Below, piece by piece: positions 11,701-25,343 of a stretch of DNA of 64,000 nt. Source of the DNA: Microglena sp. YARC (taxonomy: Eukaryota > Chlorophyta > Chlorophyceae > Chlamydomonadales > Chlamydomonadaceae). Positions within the stretch are counted from its first letter, which is position 1, and every line of letters begins with the position of its first letter. Where the stretch lies: positions 11,871,491-11,935,490 of the forward strand of contig CM039467.1 of NCBI GenBank assembly GCA_022414725.1, written 5' to 3'. The notes beneath the pieces were generated by a model, which saw nothing but the letters and a program-made list of their open reading frames with translations, made no database searches and was not told the origin of the DNA. Position numbers and translations under genes: made by a program.

Positions 11701-14700
11701 ATGGCGGTATTGAGGGGGTGGTTGGGGTGGTTGGATTGACTTCAACAGAGTAGGTGCAACTGGATGGCCTGCAAGCGAGCGGTGGGTGGGTGGGCGTGGG
11801 AGTCAATGCCAGTGGTGGGGACGTGTTGGGGTGGGGGGTAGTGGGGTGGGGATAGGGGGGTGGGGATACGGGGAAGGGGATAGGGGGGGTGGGGTGGAGT
11901 GGGGTGACGAGTTGGGGTGGGGGGGTAGTGGGTGGGGATATGGGGTTGGGTTGGGGTGGGTTGGGGTGGGTGGGATAGCAAGGTGGGGATGCATGGAGGT
12001 ATCAGTCACTCCTAGGGAGCGGCAGGTAGCCCTAACCGCAGCCAAAAGTAGGACTTTTAGTCCTAATAGCTGGGTTAGTCCTAATAGCTGGGAGCTAACT
12101 TAGCCAAATGTAGCCATTGAAAATCTTACCATAAGAAAGGGTAGGTCGCGACAGGCTCCGGGTTACCTTGCTGTATGAACGGAATCACGCTTCGCGAATG
12201 CGATGTTCAGATTCCTTGTGAAAAGCTACGCAAAATCGGTACCAAATAGCAACTTCGAGGACAAGTTACCGACATTAATAGCTCAAAACCAGCTATGCAA
12301 GCACGGCAGGTAGCGCTAGGTAGCGCTACGCAGCTACCCCACCCCCACCCCCCCCACCCCCTGCAGCTCCCTAGTCACTCCAATTTCATGTGAGACATAA
12401 ATGTGATAAGGCATCAGTGCAAGGTTGTCAATATCATTCTGGTTCCAAGATTATTGGGCGCTAGATATATCAAACAATATCGTACGATATATAGATGTAT
12501 CATTCGATATTGTACGGTATATTGATATATCATACGATATTGTACGGTATATTGATACATTATACGATACTGTACGATACATTGATATATCAAAAGATAT
12601 TGTAGGACATATTGATATATCGTACGATATCGTACGATATATTGATATATCATACGATATCGTACGATATCTTGATATATCGTACAATATCCTATTATAT
12701 ATCATACAATATACATCCACAATATCGTACTTGACTACCCTACATATCTATATATATATACATAATTTATATAATTACATGTTATACTGTATTATATATA
12801 TAATTGATTAAGGTACAAGTCAACCAGGCCAGGCCAGACCAGGACAAGCCAAGCCAACCCAGCTAGCACCTACATATTGTAATAACTTGTGGCAGCAACT
12901 TCTCATCACTCACCCCTGACAGTATCCTGTTTCGGGGTCATGCACTGCATAGGCTGACAGCAAGTTGACGAGCCTAAGGACTTGACGCTTTTGCTCAGCA
13001 TCAAAATGAGGAGTGTGCTCTAGTTGGTGCCTGAGGAAATGGGTTGGGTTGGGTGGATTGGTTGGCTTGGCTTGGCTTGGGTGAGGCAAGTGGTGGTTCT
13101 AGCTGGTGCCTGAGGAAATGGGTTGGGTTGGGTGGATTGGTTGGCTTGGCTTGGCTTGGGTGAGGCAAGTGGTGGTTCTAGCTGGTGCCTGAGGAAATGG
13201 GTTTGGTTGGTTTGTTTTGGGTGGGGGAAGAAGTTTGGTTTGGTTGAATCAGGTTGGGTTGGGTTGGGTTGGGTGCAGGTGGGGGTGGAAGTTGGGTTGG
13301 GTTGGGTTGGGTTGGGTTGGGTTGGGTTGGGTTGGGTTGGGTTGGGTTGGGGTTGGGTTGGGGGGGATTGGTGTTGGTTTGGGTGGGGGTGGGGGTGAAA
13401 GTTTGATCAATATTAATAAATATTCATTGCACATTCATAAAAGCATAGCATTGACCCAATGCTCCCAGACCAAATATTGTTAAATATTTATAAATATTCA
13501 TTACACATTAAAAAAATCATTGCATTTACCCAACGCCCCAAGCTCCAATGCTCACCTTGCCAAGGTGCTGACCTAATAACCGCTACACCACTCATCTACT
13601 CATTTGTCTAGGCCAATGTCATGTCATGTCATGTAATTACTGCTACATCACCCACCGAAGCTGACCACCGTACTCCCCATCACCTGATGTAAGCACTCTC
13701 TCACCCTTTAAAACCGACTCACCCAGACCCCCCAGCAACACATGAAAGTACTCACCCACCCTGGGCCAACTACGCAGTCATAATTGGCAGCCCCCCACCG
13801 CAGTACTCCATAGCCCCCCACAACAGCCCCCCATAATTGGCAACGCCCCAAGCCCCCATGCTTACATGGCCAATAACCGCTACACCAGTCGTCTTCTCGT
13901 GACACCGAAGCATTTCCTTGGCTGTTCGCTCCCGCGTCACTAGATGATGGTGGTGATGATGATGATGTTGCAGTGGCGTCAGAAGTGGAAGAACCACAAC
14001 AGCCCCCTATAATTGGCAACACCCCAAGCCCCCATGCTTACCTTGCCAAGGTGCTGACCCAATAATCGCTACACCAGTCGTCTTCTCGTAACACTGATGC
14101 ACTTGCTTGGCTGTCAGCTGTCGAGTCACTAGACGGTGGTGATGGTGATGGTGTTGCAGTGGCATCAGAAGTGGAAGGGCTCCTTCTCAGGTCCGTTCTG
14201 CGGACAAAGTTTTGTTGTATGATCTCAGGTCCGTTTTGCGGACAAAGTTTTGTTTTCGTGTCGTGTCACTAGATGATGGTGATGGTGATGATGATGATGA
14301 TGATGATGTTGCAGTGGTATCAAAAGTAGAAGAACTCCATCTCAGGTCAGTTCTGCGGACAAAGTTTTGTTTCATGATCTCAAATCAGTTCTGCGGACAA
14401 AGTTTTGTTCTGTGATCTCAGGTCAGTTGGTATATTTGGAAACTAGTTTGGGAAAAGGACGGAGCTTGGGTCTGGCAGTGTTTTTATTTTCGGCGACACG
14501 TCACCATTCTGTCGCTGCATGGCGACGCATAGGTCTGTCAAAACTAGTCAGAACTGGCCTCCTGGACCCCCATACTCAGCGCTTCGCGCGGTTCGAGAAG
14601 CAGCGCGTCGCACTAGTGTTGCACCAAGTTACTTCATGTGTGACGCGTCGCTCAAAAACAAAACACAGGGGGGCTGGCCTTGGTGCACATTAAAACTTGC

Positions 14701-17700
14701 CCGACTGTCCCATACACAACACCAACGTACATGTAGCAGGATAGCCTGCAACTAGTCTATATCTCTGGTATATGTACCTTATATTCAGTTTCTTGGCATC
14801 CCAAGTACGCCTTTTCGATATGCCCATCGGTCCAGCAGTTCCGTTACACTGATTTGGGGAGCTTCTGGTCTTCAAAGATAAGAATAGCAAAGTCTCCTTT
14901 CATTCTTTTCAAAGTTTCCTCTCACTGTTTTCACAGTCTCCTCCCATTTTTCAAAGTCTCCAGTTTCAAAGTCTCCTCCCAGTTTTCACAGTCTCCTCCC
15001 ATTTCCAGACCCCCTAAGGGGAAACCGCCAGATAAGCCCATTAGTCTAGCGTTCCGTTACACCGATTTCTAGGGGGCGGCAAATAGATCTATATTGCCCC
15101 AACATATAGATCTATATAGATCTATATATAGAAAAATATAGATATATATATATATATATATATATATATGGTATATCGGTACCTCAAGGAGGCCCCTGAA
15201 AAATCTGGGATTTATTTTGCATGTAGTCAGCATCATACTAAGGTGCCTTGTGCCTTCAAAATAAATACAGGATTTATTTTTAGTCCAGTAATCACTTGTG
15301 AAGCTTGCTGCCGGCGCGGTCACATACTAACCGTCACGATATAGCCTCCAAACCAACCCAGGCCTATTCCCCCGTACTCCCACCATCAGTTCATCACCAT
15401 CAGCAGTTCAGCATACACCAGGTCCTAGAAAAGTCTTTAAACTGTCGAATTTGTGCAGCTTCTAGGCAGCCCCCCTGGCTGGCTATTCAGCCCAAACTAA
15501 CGCAAGCTAGTGGACAGGGAGCTGCCTAGAAGGTGCTACTGGTTGCTGAACAGTTCATCATCATCATCAATTCGTCATCATGCCGCAATCGCTTTGCTAG
15601 GGTAGTAGACTAGTAGGGTTACATGGACACATTGTGCAGTCGCCCTGAATCATCCCCTAAAGGCCATAGGCTAAAGCCCTATTTGCTAGCAGGATAGGAG
15701 CACCGTTCCTTAGGACTGTTAGGGGGCCTGCCCCTACCCCTCTTACAAGGGGCAGTGGCAGTGCCCCCCCCCCCCCCCCCCCTTCCATTGACGTCTTGAT
15801 CTTCCGCCTCCGCTGCTGCCTCACTTCGTAGAGCCCCCCTTGCATGCCTTCATGCGTGCGTGCGTCGAGTTGCTAATGTTGTTGGGACTGACGCCAATGT
15901 CACAAGCACGACAAAACAACAGGCAAGGTCCACCTTCTTCAATCCGCTTATCAAAGTTTGCTCTCCAGTTAGAAGCCGGTGGGGCTTTCTCGAGAATGGC
16001 CAAGACGGCTGCAGGCGACTTCCGATCGCTCTTATTACTTTGTAAGCCGGCTTCATTCAGAAGGCTATTTGCCTAATTCATTTTGAACAGTGCGAAGAAA
16101 GCGAATAGCAAGTTTGAGCAACAGTCGACGGCTCAAACTGTCCATATAGATCTATATAGATATATCGGGACCGGGGGGGGGGCTTCGGACAAGGGAGATT
16201 GATAGATCTATCGGCTTTGCGAATCTAGATATATATAGATCTATCGGTCTTTGCCTCTCCCTACCGATTTCAGATCCATACACAACGACAGCACCGTACA
16301 TCAGGCCAGCCTGCTCATCCTCCGTGCCGTCGTGCGGTAGTCCGAGCTCAGGCACAGGAGCGGTCTGCGAGCACAAAAACCACTGTAACCATTCCCCAGT
16401 GCAAGGGAACGGGAAGGCTCCTTCAATCTCACGCCCCGTAGCAAGGCGTCAACATTTTAAAATGTCCGTTAGTTGGTCCGTCTCCATACTTCATAGCACC
16501 CCACAGCAGCCCCCCACAGCAGTACTCCATAACCCCCACAACAGCCCCCATAATTGGCAGCCCCCCACAGCAGTACTACATAGCCCCCACAGCAGCCCCT
16601 AACAGCCAGTGCTCCACACACCCCCACAGCAGTACTCCATAAGCCCCCACAACAGCCCCCCATAATTGGCAGCCCCCCACAGCAGTACTACATAACCCCC
16701 CACAACAGCCCCCATAATGGCACCCCCAACAGCAGTACTACATAGCCCCCCACAGCAGCCCCTAAACAGCAGTGCTCCACACACCCCCACAGCAGTACTC
16801 CATAAGCCCCACAAACAGCCCCCCATAATTGGCAAGCCCCCCACAGCCAGTACTACATAACCCCCCACAAACAGCCCCCCATAATTGGCAGCCCCCACAG
16901 CAGTACTCCATAACCCCCCACAACAGCCCCCCATGATCGGCAGCCCCCCACAGCAGTACTCCATAGCCCCACACAGCAGCTCCCACACAGCAGTACTCCA
17001 TAGTCTCCCACACAGCAGCCACCCATAATTGGCAGCCCCCAACAGCAGTACTCCATAGCCCCCCACAGCAGTACCCACAGAAGGCCCCCATAATTGGCAG
17101 CCCCCTACAGCAGTACTCCATAGCCCCACACAGCAGCTCCACACAGCAGTACTCCATATTCTCCCAAACAGCAGCCCCCCATAATTGGCAGCCCCCAACA
17201 GCAGTACTCCATTAGACCCCATAATGGCAGCCCCCCAAAGCAGTACTCCATAGCCCCCACAGTAGGCCCCCATAATTTGCAGCCCCCCACCAGCAGTATA
17301 CTCCATAGCCCTAGACAGCACAGCCCCCCGCAGCAGCCCCCCACAGCAGTACTCCATAGCCCCACACACAGCCCCACACACAGCCCCCCATAATTGGCAG
17401 CCCCCCACAGCAGTACTCCGTAGCCCACACCATAGCCCCCTGCAGCAGCCCCCCATAATGACAGCCCCCCCACAGCAGTACTCCATAGTCCCACACACAG
17501 CCCCACACACAGCCTCCCATAATTGGCAGCCCCCACAGCAGTACTCTGCAGCCCACCCCATAGCCCCCTGCAGCAGCCCCCCATAATGGCAGCCCCCCAC
17601 AGCAGTACTCCATAGCCCCACACACAGCCCCCCATAATTGGCAGCCCCCAACAGCAGTACTCCGTAGCCCACCCCATAGCCCCCTGCAGCAGCCCCCCAT

Positions 17701-20700
17701 AATGGCAGCCCCCAAAGCAGTACTCCATAGCCGCCCATGGCAGAACTCACCGAACCGCATCCATCACAATGATCCTCTGCGCCTCATAGAACTGACGCAG
17801 CTCTGGAGGCAGGTTAGTGTGCACCAACATGTTGACAGGGCTTTCGGCAGGGCTCACCACAGACGAAGGTGCAGACGAGGAAGCCGTGTGTGTTCGTTGT
17901 GAGCTGGCTTGGCCTGAGTCAAGAGAATAGGACAATGAGACAGCCTCCTCTTGGCTCTCTGACCAAGTGTGAGGCTGGGGGGCAGCATTTGCCTTATGAG
18001 CATAGGCTAGGATCTCGGACTCCCGGCAGCGACAGTACTCGATGTGCGACTCATAGGTGAGCTTTAACTCCTTTTGCAAGGTCTCTATGTCATGGGAGCT
18101 TGCATGGCTGGGTAGGACTTGTAATAGGTAAGGCCACAAGGCTGACCTGGCATCAGCATGGATGCCCTACACAGGCGGGAGAGGAGGAGATGGGGGAGGC
18201 GTATGGTGATAGGGACGGGGGGAGAGATGTGGGAGAGGGAGGGAAAAAAGGGGGTATGGGTAAGAGGGACGAGGGAGAGATGTGGGAGAGGGAGGGAAAA
18301 GAAGAGGGTACAGGTGAAAGGATGGTGAGAGGAGGAGATGGGGAGGGGGAAGGACGGGAAAGGGGTGGAGGGGGAAAGGGGTAGAGAGGGTAGGGGGGTT
18401 GGGGGGGAGGATGGGGGGGCGGGAATGGGGAGAGGGAGGGAGGAGAGGGGGTATGGGTGAGAGGAGGGGGGAGGGAGGGGGCGAGGGGGGTGGAAAGGGG
18501 GGTAAGGGGAGAGGGAGGTGGGGAGGGAGGGTGGAGAGGGAGGGAGGAGAGGGGAGTATGGGGTAGAGGGACAGAGGGAGGGATGTGGGAGAGGGGGGAA
18601 GGCAGGCGCATACAGGTGAGAGGGTTGGGGAGATAGGGGGAGATGGAGGATGGGTGTGAAGGATGAGAAAGAGGGATGGGGGAGGGAGGAGGGAAAGGGG
18701 GTGGGGGTGAGAGGGATGGGGAAAGGGAGGGAGGAGAGGGATGGGGGAAAGGATGGGGGGAAGGGTTGGGGAAAGGGATGGGGGAAAGGGAGGAGGAGAG
18801 GGGGATGGGGGAAAGGGAGGGAGGAAAGGGATGGGGAAGGGATAAGGGAAGGGATGGGGAAGGGATGGGGAAAGGATGGGGGAAAGGGGGGTGGGGTGAG
18901 AGGGATGGGGGAAGGGATAGGGGAAAGGGAGGGAGGACAGGGGGTAGGGTGAGAGGGATGGGAAGGGATGGGGAGAGGGAGGAGGAGAGGGGGGTAGGGT
19001 GAGAGGGATGGGGGAAGGGATGGGGAGAGGAGGGAGGAGAGGGAGGTAGGGTCAGAGGATGGGGAAGGGATGGGAGAGGGAGGGAGGAGAGGGGGGTAGG
19101 GGTGAGAGGGATCGGGGAAGGGATGTGGAGAGAGGAGGGAGGAGAGGGGGTAGGGGTGAGAGGGATGGGGGAAGGGATGGGGAGAGGGAGGGAGGAGAGG
19201 GGGGTAGGGTGAGAGGGATGGGGAAGGGATGGGGGAGAGGGAGGAGGAGAGGGGGGTAGGGGTGAGAGGGATGGGGGAAGGGATGGGGGAGAGGGAGGAG
19301 GAGAGAGGGTAGGGGTGAGAGGGATGGGGAAGGGATGAGGGAGGAGGGAGAGGAGAGGGGGTAGGGGTGAGAGGAATGGGGAGAGGGATGGGAAGGGATG
19401 GAGAGGGATGAAGGAGAGGAAGGTGGGATATAAGGAGATGGGGAAGGATGGGGAGAGGGAGGGAGGAGGGAGGAGAGGGGGTAGGGGTGAGAGGGATGGG
19501 GAAGGGATGGGGAGAGGGAGGAGGAGAGGGGGTAGGGATGGGAAGGATGGGGAGAGGGAGGGAGGAGAGGGGGGCAGGGGTGAGAGGATGGGGGAAGATG
19601 GGGGAGAGGGAGGGGGAGGCAGGGGTGAGAGGGATGAGGAAGGATGGGAGAGGAGGAGGAGAGGGGTAGGGTGAGAGGAATGGGGAAGGGATAGGGGAGA
19701 GGAGGGAGGAGAGGGGGTAGGGGTGAGAGGGATGGGGGAAGGGATGGGGGAGAGGGAGGAGGAGGGGGTAGGGATGGGGGAAGGGATGGGGGAAGGATGG
19801 GGAGAGGAGGGAGGAGAGGGGTAGGGGTGAGAGTGATGGGGAAGGGATGGGGCAGAGGGAGGTAGGGTGAGAGGGATGGGGGAAGATGGGGGAGAAGGAA
19901 GGTGAGGGGGTAGGGGCGAGAGGGATGGGAAGGGATGCGGAGAGGGAGGAGGAGGGGTAGGGGTGAGAGGGATGGGGAAGGGATGGGGGAGAGGAGGAGA
20001 GGAAGGGGGCAGGGTGAGAGGGATGGGGAAGGAATGGGGGAGAGGAGGAGGAGAGGGGGAGGGTGAGAAGAATGGGGGAAGGGATGGGGAGAGGGAGGGA
20101 GGAGAGGGGGTAGGGGTAAGAGGGATGGGGGAAGGGATGGTAAGAGGGAGGGAGGAGAGGGGGTGGGGGTGAGAGGGATGGGAAAGGATGGGGGAGAGGG
20201 AGGGAGGAGAGGGGGTAGGGATGGGGAAGGATGGGGGAGAGGAGGAGGAGAGGGGGATGGGGTGAGAGGGATGGGGGAAGGGATAGGGAGAGGGAGGGAG
20301 GAAAGGGCTGGGTGAGAGAGATGGGGAAGGATGGGGAGAGGAGAGGAGGAGAGGGGGTAGGGGTGAGAGGGATGGGAAGGGATGGGGGAGAGGGAGGAGG
20401 AGAGGGGTAGGGGGGAGAGGATGGGGGAAGGGATGTGGAGAGGGAGGGAGGAGAGGGGTAGGGGTGAGAGGGATGGGGAAGGGATGCGGGAGAGGGAGGA
20501 GGAGAGGGGGTGGGGGTGAGAGGGATGGGAAGGGATGGGGTAGAGGGAGGGAGGAGAGGGGGGTAGGGGTATGAGGGATGGGGAAGGGATGGGGGAGAGG
20601 GAGGGAGGAGAGGGGGTGGGGTGAGAGGGATGGGGAAGGGATGGGGAGAGGGGAGGAGAGGGGGTAGGGTGAGAGGGATGGGGAAGGGATGGGGGAGAGG

Positions 20701-23700
20701 GAGGGAGGAAAGGGGGGTGGGTGAGAGGATGGGGGAAAGGATGGGGACAGGGGGGTAGGGGTGAGAGGGATGGGGAGAGGGAGGAGGACAGGGGGATGGG
20801 GAAAGGATGGGGAGAGGGAGGGAGGAGAGGGGGCAGGGTGAGAGGGATGGGGGAGGATGGGGGAGAGGGAGGAGGAGAGGGGGGTAGGGGTGAGAGGGAT
20901 GGAGAAGGGATAGGGAGAGGGAGGGAGGAGAGGGGGGTGGGGGTGAGAGGAATGAGGGAAGGGATGTGGAGAGAGGGAGGAGAGGGGGTAGGGTGAGAGG
21001 GATGGGGAAGGGATGGGGGAGAGGGAGGAGGAGAGGGGGGTACAGGTGAGGTTGGGGAGAGGGGAGATGGGGGGGGGGGGGGGAGGGATTGGGAAAAGGG
21101 TAGAGAGGGAGATGGGGGAATGGGTGTGAAGATGTGGGGGAGGATGGGGAGAGGGTTTGAAGGATGGGAGAGAGGATGGGTAGAGGGGGTAGAGGGAGGG
21201 GAGGGGTGGGTGAGTAGGTGTGAAAGGTGGGTGTGGGGGATGAAGGAGATGGGTGTGAGGGATGGGAAGGAATGGAGCATGGGTGGGAAGTTAGAAGTGC
21301 AAGAGACCGGGACGATGGGTTTTGAGACGGTGGGTGAATGAATGTGAAGGGATTGATATACAAAATAGAGAATAATTCCTTTTTTTTTTATAACACTTTT
21401 TTGAAAATGGATTGTATTTTATTATTTAAAAAGGGATTTGTTTTTTTGGTAAACAAGAGGGCAATGTGAGGGGAGCGTTGCAATGGGAAAGCAGCAAGTG
21501 GGCTGGACAAGGTTTTTGGCGGAGCCCCCCCTTCTGGGGGGCGGGAGCCCCCAGAGTCACCCCGTTGTCTGGTTGTCCATCCGTCCGACCACACGAAGCC
21601 AACAGTCTCAACTAACTGTCTCGTGAACCCTAGCTTCAGTCCGCTGCACTCAATTCCGTTGCCACCTGTTGTTCCGATAGGCAACACTCTCCGCCAATTT
21701 TCTGGTTCGCTTGCGCCGCCACCTCGGACTTCTCTTGAAGGTGCTGCTTGAAGCGCAAGTGCTACATTATGTACCTTGGTGTTTTGACAATGCTACATTA
21801 TGTACCTTGGTGTTTTGACAGTGCTACATTATGTACCTTGGTGTTTTGACAGTGCTACATTATGTACCTTGGTGTTTTGACAGTGCTACATTATGTACCT
21901 TGGTGTTTTGACAGTGCTACATTATGTACCTTGGTGTTTTGACAGTGCTACATCATGTACCTTGTTGCTTTGACAGTGCTACACTAGAGCCTGTCCAGGT
22001 AAAGTAGCAGCCCGTTCCCTACCGCCGTAAGACAGGGCTCCCTTAGTACCACGCCCCACCAGGCGTTATTATTACAGCTGCTCAGACCCTGGTATATTTG
22101 GTTTAGCTCAGTGGGCTGGCTCAAGGAGCTGTCTAGAAGCTGCCAAGAAAAGCCGATAAGAAAAGCCCCAGGGCTCATCTGCTGGGATTGCTTTTTGGAG
22201 CCCCAAAGCTGCTGGCAGCACCCCAAAGGCTACCAGGAGCACTGTGCTGCGTAAAGGCACTGCTTTTTTTATAAAAACAAAAAAACCTGGTGTTGTACAT
22301 ATCAGTACATCACATATTTGTTGGACATATCAGTACATCACATATTTGTTGGACATATCAGTACATCACATATTTGTTGGACATATCAGTACATCACATA
22401 TTTGTTGGACATATCAGTACATCACATATTTGTTGGACATATCAGTACATCACATATTTGTTGGACATATCAGTACATCACATATTTGTTGGACATATCA
22501 GTACATCACATATTTGTTGTACATATCAGTACATCACATATTTGTTGTACATATCAGTACATCACATATTTGTTGGACATATCAGTACATCACATATTTG
22601 TTGGACATATCAGTACATCACATATTTGTTGGACATATCAGTACATCACATATTTGTTGGACATATCAGTACATCACATATTTGTTGGACATATCAGTAC
22701 ATCACATATTTGTTGTACATATCAGTACATCACATATTTGTTGGACATATCAGTACATTACATATTTGTTGTACATATCAGTACATCACATATTTGTTGG
22801 ACATATCAGTACATCACATATTTGTTGGACATATCAGTACCTCACATGTTTGTAGGGAACGGCAATATGATATCATGACATCATGTCATCATACGATATC
22901 ATATGATGCCAGCAGTCTGACTAGGCTAAAAGTACGATTTATATACAATATCATATGATGCAATTTGTATGACATCATATGATATCATAGTCACCTTTGG
23001 TCAACATCAGTGTTATATATTTTAGATTTCTGTAGTCCAGGTTGAGTAGCTACTTGGGCTACTCAACCCTGATTTCAGGATAGTTGCGTAGCCATCGCAT
23101 GGCGGAGCGCGAAGCGCGGAGCCTGGGGGGGTCGGGGGGCAAGCGCGTCCCGACATATCGGGGGGTCCGGGTGTGTAGCATTTCTACGGAATGGCGACGC
23201 GTCGTCGAAAAAATGAAACACTGGTCAACATCATATGATATGCCCGGTCCCTATATGTGTTGTGGGCATTAAAGATAATAGTAGTTTGTGTATATTGTCT
23301 ATATACTTCGAAATCTCACATTTCTGCTGACTTCAGCCAATACATGAGTGAAGCCTTCAATGCTGCCATCCTCTTGGATCACTTGCTGCCATGCTGACAG
23401 CGTGAATGGGCTCCTGCAAGCAACACAATGTCTGTGGTAGGTAGGAGTGTGGGTGGTGGGTGGGGTGGGTGTGTGTGTATGTGTATGTGTGCATGTGAGT
23501 GCCATGCTGACAGCTGTGAATGGACTCCTGCAAGCAAACACATGTCTGTGGGTAGGTAGGATGTGGGTGGGTGGTGGGTGGGTCGGTGGTTGTGTATGTG
23601 TATGTGTGCATGTGAGTGCCATGCTGACAGCGTGAATGGACTCCTGCAAGCAACACATGTATGTGGGTATGTGGGTAGGTAGGAGTGTGGGTGGGTGGGT

Positions 23701-25248
23701 GGGTAGGAGGTTGTGTATGTACGTATGTATGTATGTATGTATGTATGTATGTATGTATGTATGTATGTATGTATGTATGTATGTATGTATGTTTGTATGT
23801 ATGTATGTATGTATGTATGTATGTATGTATGTATGTATGTATGTATGTATGTATGTATGTATGTATGTATGTGTGTATGTGTACATGTGTACATGTGTGT
23901 ATGTGTGTGTGTGTGTGCGCGTGTGTATGTGTGTGTGTATGTGTGTACATGTGTATGTGTGTATGAGTATGTGTGTATGTGGGTGCCATGCTGACAGCGT
24001 GAATAGACTCCTGCAAGCAACATTATATTACATTGTCATCAACAGGCCATTGCTGTCCCAAGATAAGCCCGCTCCACAACATCCGGAAAGGGTCTTCCAA
24101 CTAATCCTCAAAAAAGAACATCAATATTGCAGCCAGCAAGCATAATTATCAGCACTAATTCCAATACATGCAGTTGTTTTCCTAGGCAAACGAAGCAGTG
24201 CTTAAACGTTGCACCACAGTGCTCCTAGAAGCCTTTGTGGTGTTTGGCAGCAGTTTTTTTTACCCAGAAAGCAACCCCAACTGGCTCTAGTGTAGCGCTG
24301 CCAAAACGACAAGATACATAATGTAGCACAAGTCGCACGTTAAAGAAAACCCTATTAAAAAGAGCGTCTGGCTCATCAGTGCTTTTTATTTCGGCTACCA
24401 GCAGCAGCTTCTAGGCAGCTCCCCTGTCTGGCTATTCAGCCTAAGCTAACGCAACCTGGGGCACCTCGAAGCTAACTTAATCAGCTGCCCAGAGAGATCA
24501 TTCCCGTCCAAGGAATGGCTCAATGGCAGAGCGACTTGAATGACAAAGGTGCCGGGTCGAATCCCCACGGGTGTGCTTAAGTATTTACGGTCGCTGTCAA
24601 CCGCCATGGTAGCTTTGTCCAGGTAAAGTAGCAGCCCGTTCCCTACCGCTGTAAGACGGGGCTCCCTTAGTACCCGCCCCACCAGGCGTTACATATTATT
24701 ACAGCTGCTCAGACCCGCTGGTATATATGGGTTTAGCTCAGTGGCTGGCTCAAGGAGCTGCCTAGAAGCTGCCAAGAAAAGCCGATAAGAAAAGCCCCAG
24801 GTCTGAAGAATAACACTCATTTGCATATCACGCCACAACAGACCACATCACACCACATCACGTCTCAGCACATCACGCTACAACAGAACACACCACACCA
24901 CGTCACGTCTCAGCACATCACGCCACAACTGACCACACCACACCACATCACGTCTCAGCATATCACCCCACAACAGACCACACCATACCACACCAAACCA
25001 CATCACATCTCAGCACACCACACCACACCACATCACTCAATATGACACCCCTGCTACCCCACATCTTCATTGCTCCACCTCCCCTAGCCCCCACCCCACC
25101 CCACCCCACCCCACCCCACCCCACCCCACCCCACCCCACCCCACCCAGGGCGCTAGGAACCTCGCATGCATCCCATGTCTACACAATTAGATCCATACAA
25201 TTGTGCCCCTGTGCCATTCCAAATACCCAGGGCGATAGGAACCTTGTA

Positions 25249-25343
<95 letters not shown>

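Noticed and set aside
13248..13375. (GGGTT)n considered as an interstitial telomere
   Set aside because: The motif is not the plant or green-algal telomere type, and similar G-rich simple repeats are common here; it is embedded in a well-supported intron.
16599..17750. 383-codon Gly/Cys/Tyr/Val frame and overlapping 149-207-codon frames
   Set aside because: Several frames stay open over the same 45-bp tandem repeat; the true coding exon starts at 17751 in a splice-defined frame.
18085..21363. 1,092-codon minus-strand frame (and a 742-codon frame inside it), Pro/Ser/Leu-rich
   Set aside because: Translation of a polypyrimidine minisatellite; all frames on this strand lack stops because C/T codons cannot form them. 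No domain, no codon bias.
22244..22958. 186-222-codon frames and a possible CRISPR array of 28-bp units
   Set aside because: All three plus frames are open because 28 is not divisible by 3. Units are contiguous with no spacers, and the window is eukaryotic.
23299..24145. His/Thr/Tyr and Cys/Met/Tyr/Val frames up to 219 codons
   Set aside because: Translations of (gtat)n and (tg)n microsatellites. The true exon at 23320-23413 lies partly in one of them.
24508..24580. Possible true tRNA gene
   Set aside because: A and B boxes are present but the sequence does not pair into acceptor and anticodon stems by eye and is followed by a SINE body found in several copies.
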